64,000 nt of DNA from Knufia peltigerae (taxonomy: Eukaryota; Ascomycota; Eurotiomycetes; Chaetothyriales; Trichomeriaceae). The translations under genes were made by a program, and so were the position numbers. Of this stretch, positions 56,089 through 64,000 are shown one piece after another. Under the pieces are notes generated by a model. The model searched no databases, was not told where the DNA came from, and saw only the letters and a list, made by a program, of their open reading frames with translations. The stretch is from positions 372,001 through 436,000 of the forward strand of contig JAPDRN010000002.1 in assembly GCA_030247855.1 (NCBI GenBank). Direction: 5' to 3'. Position 1 is the first letter of the stretch, and every line of letters starts with the position of its first letter.

Positions 56089-59000
56089 AATTTGTTGGCT
56101 GGCCATGGGGCTGAGGCGGTTCACAAAGAGGTACCTTATGAGCAGCTCCCTCTGCATTATAATTTGCGGCTCCACGGCGCTGGGAGTACAAGTTGACCCA
56201 AAACTCGCAGTTAGTAGTTCGGTTCTGCCCGAGTTATTATTACGGGACGAGTAATAATCATGGACTAAAATTTAGGTACCACAGCGATCTGGAGTTGTAC
56301 CTGTACCTGATCTTCTTGTCCTCCCTCGTTCCCGCTGTCACGAGCCGTTTGTGTCCCACGCACCCATCATTGGGGGAGCCTTAGGACAGCTGTCTGTACG
56401 CCCACTCCACTTTTGTACTCCTTATTACTGTACGGAGGACGAAAGCGGAGGAAGCCGGAGTAAGGTTTCATAAGAATGTATCTTGTGCTGTTCTTCGCCG
56501 AAATCTTGAACCGTTACGGATAGGTGGCTGGTTCGCATTTATTAGTTCGTACAGTGTATTTCAAAAATCTAGGAACCTACGGAGCACGGGATGCTATCTT
56601 TAGACAAAGATCTTGACAGGCGCGGGTTTGATACGGAGTAGGTGTGCTGTGAAAAAAGCTTGCGTTTGATCCGAAAAAAGAAAACATGTACGGATTACTC
56701 TGTCCTGTAATTGTACTGTACAGCTGAAAAAGCTCGCCAACTCGCTTCTTGGCGGTCTTGAGATCATCTCAAATCTCGCTTTTCCCTACGGAGCAGTTGA
56801 TTTACGTATAATCACAACCAAAGGGGTCCTCCAAGCAACTGAATTCGGTGAGACAGTCACCCGCACTTGGAAATGATTCAAATGAATTGGTCGTTAAGAA
56901 AGCGCCTCTGACTTCATGGGACAGCCACTACTTACCTGCAGTACTGTGCTTGTACCTAAGATAATAAACTACTAACCGACAGACAGACGGACTCGTGGTC
57001 CGCCCCATCATGAGGACAAAAACATATGTATCTTGTGTGTGTCCCCCGATCAGATCCTGCCAACCACGTGCTCGCCTTCAAACAAGCAGACAGCTGTACT
57101 CCGTAGACAAGGCCCCAAGTGATAATGTCGGCTTCAGGAACACGCGGAGAATTCACTGTACTGTACTATTACAAGTAGCACCCTTACCTGAAAATAAGAT
57201 ACGGAGCACGGGTGCTGTGACAGGCATCATTGTCACCGGCTCTTGAAACTCGTCGGACGGCTCGTTCTTGGAGCCTCGACCTTTTCTTCAACGTGGCAAA
57301 TATTTACTACAGATCATGCAAGCGATGTTTACCTGGTAAATTAGCCATGTTGTCAGGGAGGACGTTCGTGTTCCAGCAGCCTGTTTTGAATGTTTGAGGC
57401 TGTAGAGGATCTGAAACGGAGCGGAGGGGAGAACGACATGGCGTAGCTACGACTACGACAACTCTCTGAAAGCGCCATCCCATTCAGGTGGAGAGTTGAA
57501 ACCTGACACGACATACAATCCCTGGCCAGCAGCAAATGATGATGGCAAGACCCGGGGCGCGCTGTGTGACCCAAGATAGCAGACACTTCTGAACCCTTTC
57601 CCCTCTTTCCGACATGGCTTGTAAGTTATTACAGATGCTTACAGGACAATACTGGATACCTACTGTAGGTACTGATCGGTAGTAAGTAAATCTCAAGGTG
57701 GCGCCGACTATCGAGACCGAGCGACGGACATTACCTTTCCCAAAGCAGATGCTCAAGAGGTCACCCGACAAAAGCCACTGCGAAGGAAAGTACTCTTTAC
57801 GGAGAACAAGAGCGTTTCCAGCTTCGTATCTCTACTCCGTACGGAGTACCATTCAGACAATCATCTTCGCTTAGAGGGGAGAATGGTCCACGTTCTTGAC
57901 GGACGAGTCATTAGCAGGTGCCATGATTGGATTGTGGCTGAAAGTCGGCGTCCCCATTAGTGACCTCCTTGCATCGTCAGCAGGTCCTGACGTACGTTGG
58001 CGACAGAGATTACGTCCCCGGCCGAACTGGAATGTGCAAATACGACAGACCAAAACCTGAGGCTGAGGCTGAGCCAGGCCAACAAGGGACCGTTGAAAAA
58101 GGGCAAAAGGCGGGTCAACAAACAGAGAGGACAAAGGCAAAGGGGAGCAGTTGGAACAATGTGTCTCGAGGGAGGAGTCTTCTCTCTCCCGACGGGGACC
58201 TGCAGGAGATCAGCTTTGCTGGGTCAACAAATATTCCTCATATAAGTAGCATGTAGGTAGACAAACCACCATGTTCAGTGCCAGATACAGATGCGTGTGT
58301 GAATTAGGTAGAAATACTTGTATCGAGGAAGTGGCCCAAGCATCCGGATAAGACATGGGGGAGGAACAAGCCACCCATCCAGCATTCTTGCGATATCTTG
58401 CAGGATGATGCCCCGGACACTAGTGAAGCCTCTTATTGTACAGGGGAATGAGTGGTATGGAGCATGCACATGTAAGGCATCTATGATGATAACGATGTTC
58501 GGTTAAGACGACGAGGGTGTGTGAATCGGAAAGTTATATGGAGTACGGAGAACAAGGGTCTGGTGCCTAGGTAAGTCCAGTGATGAAGTCGAGGTTATGG
58601 TGAGAGGATGCTCTTGATGCTACTTACCTACAGTACTTTACATATTTGTCTCAAAGGAAAGAGTGCCTGGTCTTTTGACATACCAACCTAGGCATACATA
58701 TGTACAGAGAACTCATAGTAGGCACTGTACCTATTTATTATTATTGTATTGTATCAACTTACCCCTGACCCGTGGCAGCCCAACGAGGCACCTCCACATG
58801 AGTTGGGCAGTTGGCGAGGTGTCAAATCCTCTCCTCCATCTCCTACTCCTAGGACCCATCCCATCCCATCCCAATCCTCGTCCTCTCTTCGTTCTCCCTC
58901 TCACAAATCCCCTATCCACTCTTCGATTGTCCCGTCGACTCTGGTTCCACCCAGACACCCTCTACGTCTCTCTTTTCTCCACGCGACAGAGATGACGGCC

Positions 59001-59795
59001 AATTAAGCCACCGTCGTGGCCTGGATGGGTTTGAGCACCCCGGCCCTTGCCCTGCATATCCCAGGCTACGCTGGCCCTCAACCCAAACGCTCAGTGCCCC
59101 CTCCATCGCTCCCTATCGCGGGCCTCTCTTTTCCCATTCGTTCAATACCGTGCCTGGTTCCTGACTTCTGGTTCTACACCACCCTCCTCAACAACCCTTC
59201 CTCGCTCTGCCGTTCGCCCTCAGCGACTCTCTTATCTTCTACCTCTTCCTCCAACCAACTCTTTCCGTGTGCTGTTCGTTTTTACTCTGTAATTGTCGCT
59301 CCCGGATTGATTCGACTCGTCGACTCCCGAGGCAAACACAATCCCCCCCCAGTCACTCACCCTGCGCTCTACCACCAATACCTTTGTCTACGGCTCCCCT
59401 TCTACGTCTGGCACAACCCCACCAGTTCCTCGAAGAAAACAAGACCCCGTGGCTTGTCGCGATTGCAATCAGAAATATCTGTAATAACTGGTTCTCTGGT
59501 GGAACCTGTGTTGTGTTGGGTTCGGCTGGAATTAGGAGAACGAGAAAAAAACAATAATCACACCGCAACCGCGCCGGTCGCATTATAACTCGACATCTCC
59601 GGTAGGATCGACGCTGATAATCCTGCACAGTATCTCTTTCACACGGAAACTTTCGATTCAGCCTGCTTCGTGAAATTCGCAGGGTGGAACATTGTGCCTC
59701 GCTGCAGCCCATTCTGAAACGCGACCAACGTCACAAACCCCCGAGGCTTACGTTCTGCTGTCGTTGCAACAGTGCCTCCCGGTGCATATGAGTAG
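56089..59795. other. 3.7-kb intergenic region, motif-rich then CT-rich leader
   Basis: Between the chitinase stop and the RasGAP start. The first half carries TACGGAG/CTCCGTA words at 56431, 56578, 56632, 57097, 57200, 57798 and 57833. The last kilobase is pyrimidine-rich with several upstream ATGs, including a frame of up to 190 codons ending at 59588, and looks like the long leader of the RasGAP gene. No protein motif in any frame. Confidence 0.5.
57833..57848. repeat. Perfect 16-bp palindrome TACTCCGTACGGAGTA
   Basis: Two inverted TACTCCGT arms meet without a spacer. It is the fused form of the 9-mer scattered through the intergenic DNA of this window. Confidence 0.9.
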
Positions 59796-62342
59796 ATGAG
59801 CTCCTCACGCCGCTCAGAGGTTCCCAGGCGTGTATCGTCAGCGAAGGATCGCTCAAAGTCGCATCGCAATTCTGGTTCACATCGGAGCAAAACAGGCGAC
59901 ATGTCGGTCGCAACAATGCTACAGCCCGCTTCGCGAGCATCGACCTCGACGAACTCCTCCTTCGAGCCTGTCAGTCGCCAGAATACCTTCTCCAGCCATG
60001 AAGGCGCTCGGTCTCTGCGCCAAAGCAAGCGCGTTAGCATGACGGCGTTGTATGCTAGCATGAGCGCAAAGGACAAGGATCTGGAGATCAGTGATGACCT
60101 GGCAAGGGCACAACGTACTCTCCGAGATCTCAAGGGGAAAATCTCGAATCAGTCCAAGAAGAACTTTGTGCTAGAGAAGGATGTCCGCTATCTCGATTCA
60201 CGGATCGCGCTGTTGATCCAGAATCGTATGGCTCTAGAAGAGGTATGTTTTGCTTTATTCACACCACGAACCCTTCGCTGACTTTCCTAGCAAAATGAAG
60301 TTGCCAGCCATCTTGACGAGGCGGCCGAGCTGCAGGAAGGCTCGTTCCCAAATGACGAAAAGACGCAGCGCTACGGCAATCTCTTCTTCATGCTACAATC
60401 TGAACCCAAGCACATAGCCCATCTGTGTCGCCTTGTCACAATGGCTGAGATCGACTCCCTGTTGCAGACAGTCATGTTTACCATCTTCGGGAACCAGTAT
60501 GAGAGTCGAGAAGAACATTTGCTCTTGACCATGTTTCAGTCAGTGCTCACGCATCAATTCGAGACGACACCGGAATATTCATCCCTGCTCCGTCAGAACA
60601 CCCCAGTTTCCAGGATGATGACCACCTACACCCGCCGTGGTCCTGGACAGAGCTTTCTGAAAGAAGTTCTTGCCGATAAGATCAACTCCCTGACCCAATT
60701 GAGCGACATCGATCTTGAAATCAACCCTCTGAAGGTGTATGAAGCCATGGTCAAGCAGATTGAAGAAGACACTGGTAGCCTTCCGGAAGACCTGCCCAGA
60801 TCCGTGACCGCCGAATTCGCAGCAGAGAACGCCCGAGTACAAGAGATTATTGAGCCACGACTAGAGATGCTGACCAAGATCGCGGAGGGATTCCTGTCCG
60901 CCATCATCGAGTGTCTAGAAGACACTCCTTATGGCATTCGATGGATCTGCAAGCAGATTCGCAATCTATCTCGACGCAAGTATCCCGATGCGCAAGACCA
61001 AGCGATCTGTACACTGATTGGAGGATTTTTCTTCCTTCGGTTCATCAACCCGGCCATTGTTACACCAAAGTCATACATGCTGATCGAGAGGGTGCCCGAT
61101 GACAAACCAAAACGAACACTGACCTACATTGCCAAAATGCTTCAGAATCTGGCGAACAAGCCATCTTATGCGAAAGAGCCATACATGGCAAAGCTACAAC
61201 CTTTCATCCAGCGCAACAAAGATCGCTGCAACAAGTTCATGCTGGACCTTTGTGAGGTGCAAGACTTTTATGAAAGTCTGGAGATGGACAATTACGTCGC
61301 CCTGTCGAAACGTGACCTCGAACTGAACATCAGTTTGAACGAGGTTTATGCTACACATGCTTTGCTTGAAAAGCACAGCACAGAGCTTGCCAAGGATCCA
61401 TCCTCTCATCTCGGAGTCTTGCTTCAAGAACTGGGCCAGGCTCCCCCACAGGTTCCTCGAAAAGAGAATCGGGCCATCACTCTACCCCTATACAGCCGAT
61501 GGGAGACTTCGTTTGAGGATTTCACGCATTCATTGGATATCACACAGGAAGAAATCTTTTTCATGGAAGCAAAGAGCACATTTGTCCAAATCATAAGAAG
61601 CATCCCGCAGGCCACTGCTGTGATGCGACGTCCATTACGACTCGATCGTGTTGCCGAGGCTGCGGGGACGCTGAAGAACGACGCCGTCATGGTTCGGAAA
61701 GGCATCCGGTGTATGGAGCTCCTGACACAGCTGTCCGAGCTCGGCGTGATTGATCGTGCTGATGACTATGCTGTTCTGCGTGACGAAGTGGAACAAGAGC
61801 TAGCCCATCTTGGCTCACTGAAGGAGAAGTGCCTGGAGGAAACGGTCAAGTTGGACGATGTCTACAAGACGATCCGTGACCACAATGCATACCTACTCTC
61901 TCAACTCGACACGTACAAAAACTACTTGCATAACGTTCGAAGCCAATCTGAAGGTACTCGACGGGGCAAGACTGAAAAGGTCAAAGAATTGGGACCATAC
62001 AAATTCACCCATGCCCAGCTGGAGAAAGACGGTGTCATCACTAGAAGCAATGTACCCGAGAACCGGAGAGGTAATATCTATTTCATGTTCCGGAGTCCTT
62101 TGGCAGGCACTTTCGTCATTAGTCTACACTACAAAGGTGAGGTTGGCTTCCATTACACACCAAGGAGACGTACTGACCGAAGAGCAGGGCGAGCACGTGG
62201 TCTTCTCGAGCTTGATCTCAAGTTGGATGATCTTCTTGAGATGCAAAAAGACGGACAAGACGATCTCGACCTCGAATATGTCCAGTTTGACGTGTCTAAA
62301 GTGCTTACTCTTCTCAATAAGCGATTTGCGAGAAAGAAGTAG
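59796..62342 (+). CDS. gapA: Ras GTPase-activating protein (GapA/Gap1, IQGAP-like)
   Basis: Exons 59796-60242 and 60291-62342 with a 48-bp intron give 832 residues. The join is MALEEQNEVASHLDEA. A Ser/Arg-rich N-terminus is followed by a coiled coil (DLARAQRTLRDLKGKISNQ, about 105-150). The RasGAP domain spans about 180-500. It has RRGPGQSFLKEVL with the probable arginine finger in the TYTRRGPG loop, and GFFFLRFINPAIVTPKSYML near residue 400. The C-terminal RasGAP_C domain covers about 620-800 (KELGPYKFTHAQLEKDGVI, GNIYFMFRSPLAGTF, DDLLEMQ, FDVSKVLTLLNKRF). It lacks IQ and CH motifs, as in fission yeast Gap1 and Aspergillus GapA, which limit Ras signalling at hyphal tips. Confidence 0.94.
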
Positions 62343-63346
62343 GGCGGCTATTTTGACGACATTTTCCCACATCAAGTCATGCAACAGGGATAACCGGTAC
62401 TATGGAGCTTTCAACGACGACCACGACGCGGACACGAGCAGAATCATTTTGGCCTAGACGACTGTTGCCTAGACGTCTGGTGGCATCCACATGAAAGAAG
62501 ATGTTCACCTTTCGACACCATTGTTTTAATAGTTTGACAAGCCGATCTTTCTTGCACCCTTTTGGCATATTGTAATATCTCGGCGAGCTGGCGATGGATA
62601 CGAGAATTTGTACTAACATTGGTGGGGATGTGTTATTTGGTAGAAGAAGAGGATGAACACATGCTGTGTATGGGAGTATATCGGAATGACCTTTGAAGCC
62701 CGGATGTAGGTCTTTTGGAACCAACAATTGAATTGATTTGAAGATGAGTTGGCATTTGGTCCCCCTGATAGCAAGGGCGAGGAAAGGAAGGATACCACTG
62801 TATAATAATATATATATCTAGGAGCGCTCTTTTCATGTATTCGCGATGAGGGCGGTGAAGATGATGTAAGTTAGGGAGGACTTGATAGGAATCTACTCGT
62901 ACTGTAACTTGTATCGAAAGTTGGAAATTTGTATGGTTCTGCGGTAGTTTGAATGCCTGGAGGCCAGTGGTTGAGCCTTGTTTACCTATTAGTGAGGCGT
63001 GAGTGATGCAATAGTGTCTGTGCCAATGTGTTCAGACGTATCCAGGTAAATGGGCACAGCATTCGTATGTACCTAAGATTTCTGTACTCGGAGTGGTTAA
63101 CAAGTGACGAGGCGATCCTTGATGCGCCTAGAACCCCGCATCTTCTGGTGGCACCAGGAAACTTGCTGCCTGCCGGACCCTTCACTGTCGAGCCCTCGAC
63201 CTTCACTGCAGCCTCGCCAGTTTCTCTCACTTTCCCTTCTCACTCTCTTGTCCTCTTCGTCTACTTCCAACGCTCAGTCTTGTCCTCTCCATGAACTTGA
63301 ATCCATCTCGTCCATCATTCTTTTGAGGACACACGGGCTGTCAATC
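62343..63346. other. Intergenic between RasGAP and PB1-like gene
   Basis: The RasGAP 3' flank and the promoter and leader of the last gene; TA-rich at 62803-62820. No gene recognised. Confidence 0.5.
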
Positions 63347-64000
63347 ATGCCTTCATCCCAGGATTCTGATCGGCCTCTAGCGGCATTCGGTATCCGCGAT
63401 CTGAATGGCCCTGAGGCTCCTCCAGGCGTCGTTCAGATCCTCAAGAAAGACTACACCAGCACTGTCCAAAACTACCCCGAAGCCGTCCTTTCCTACGTCG
63501 ACTATGACGATGGCGAGATCATCACCGTCGGCTCCTCCCTCGAACTACAGCAGCGCCTCGAGGAGCCTGCGAGGCATTCCACCCTGCCCGTCATCCCCGC
63601 ATTACGCACCCCGGACGAGTCCACCGACAACAAGATGATGCACATCTTTGATATCAAGAAGACTGGCGCCAGTCTAGCGGTATGGAAAGAGCATGAAGCA
63701 TATACTAGCAAGGCCATCAGAGAGAAGACTACGCCTCACATCTTGAGGGATGTCAGCCCTAGTCGAGGGGAGTCGGCTAACAGCCCTCCTCTGGCTGCGA
63801 CGCAAGAGAAGGTTCAGCAAACTGAGAAGATCGACGAATCTGACCGTTCAGCATACAACCTTGAAGGTGATGCTGTCGTTGCAGAGCCAGCCGCCAACGA
63901 AATTATAATCACTCCTAACCTTGCTTCGGCCTCTCCAAAGAAAATCCCCCCGACTCCAATCAACAATGACATCCCGACGAACCTCGACAAGGCCTTCATT
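63347..64000 (+). CDS. PB1-like domain protein, possibly Nbr1-type, N-terminal part (runs off window)
   Basis: From the ATG at 63347 the frame stays open to the window end (218 residues). Residues 1-80 look like a ubiquitin/PB1 fold: GVVQILKKDYTSTVQNYPE, then the acidic OPCA-like turn YVDYDDGEIITVGSSLELQQ with RLEE. HIFDIKK and LAVWKEHEAY follow near residues 105-125, then Ser/Pro/Lys-rich linker. Fungal Nbr1-type selective-autophagy receptors begin with such a domain and go on to ZZ zinc fingers, which would lie beyond the window. The gene is therefore a candidate only. A CT-rich leader precedes the ATG. Confidence 0.6.
   Translation, partial: MPSSQDSDRPLAAFGIRDLNGPEAPPGVVQILKKDYTSTVQNYPEAVLSYVDYDDGEIITVGSSLELQQRLEEPARHSTLPVIPALRTPDESTDNKMMHIFDIKKTGASLAVWKEHEAYTSKAIREKTTPHILRDVSPSRGESANSPPLAATQEKVQQTEKIDESDRSAYNLEGDAVVAEPAANEIIITPNLASASPKKIPPTPINNDIPTNLDKAFI

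Noticed and set aside
59016..59588. 190-codon frame before the RasGAP gene as a separate gene
   Set aside because: Low-complexity Pro/Ser/Leu translation of CT-rich DNA; better read as leader sequence. Kept only as a finding on the 5' UTR.
1..64000. tRNA genes and RIP-mutated transposons
   Set aside because: No cloverleaf with matching A and B boxes was found by eye, and no AT-rich tracts with transposase or reverse-transcriptase remains; tRNAscan-SE and a RIP-index scan would be decisive.

Overview
The window is nuclear DNA of a filamentous ascomycete (Pezizomycotina). Most genes are cut by short introns of about 45-150 bp. The families present are typical of this group: a BimE-type APC1, a long Nup37, a Ytp1-family membrane protein, a ChiB-type GH18 chitinase, an RBR ligase with a fungal-type tail, a NACHT-type NLR and a RID/DmtA-like DNA methyltransferase. 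A class such as Eurotiomycetes (for example black yeasts) is my guess; the sequence alone does not prove it. I rebuilt exon structures by hand. For every spliced gene the exons sum to a multiple of three and join family motifs in frame.

Left part (1-25 kb), mostly housekeeping: the 5' end of APC1 (-) head-to-head with NUP37 (+); eIF2A (-); two uncharacterised low-complexity proteins (-); a DUF3405 type II membrane protein (-); an eight-exon Rieske oxygenase (-); an RBR E3 ligase (-); and ribosomal protein eS19 (-).

Middle (25-43 kb): a cytosine-5 DNA methyltransferase (+) faces a cytochrome P450 (-) tail to tail. A 5.1 kb gene-free stretch follows, rich in a recurrent TACTCCGTA/TACGGAGTA motif. 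Then come a Ytp1-like membrane protein (+), an Rbd2-type rhomboid protease (+) and a fructosamine-kinase-like protein (-) with a heptamer tandem repeat upstream.

Right part (43-64 kb): an intron-free 1593-residue NLR with an alpha/beta-hydrolase (SesB-like) effector, a NACHT and a degenerate WD-type C-terminus (+); an MFS transporter (+); GAA1 of the GPI transamidase (+); a ketopantoate-reductase-family enzyme (-); a GH18 chitinase (+); a 3.7 kb gene-free stretch; a RasGAP of the GapA/Gap1 type (+); and the 5' end of a PB1-like, possibly Nbr1-type, protein (+) running off the end.

There is no secondary-metabolite cluster, transposon ORF, tRNA or CRISPR that I can support. The most interesting items are the NLR, the methyltransferase with an unusual motif VI, the intergenic 9-mer family, and several splice-level oddities: a GC-AG intron, first exons of 13 and 25 nt, and a catalytic serine codon split by an intron.
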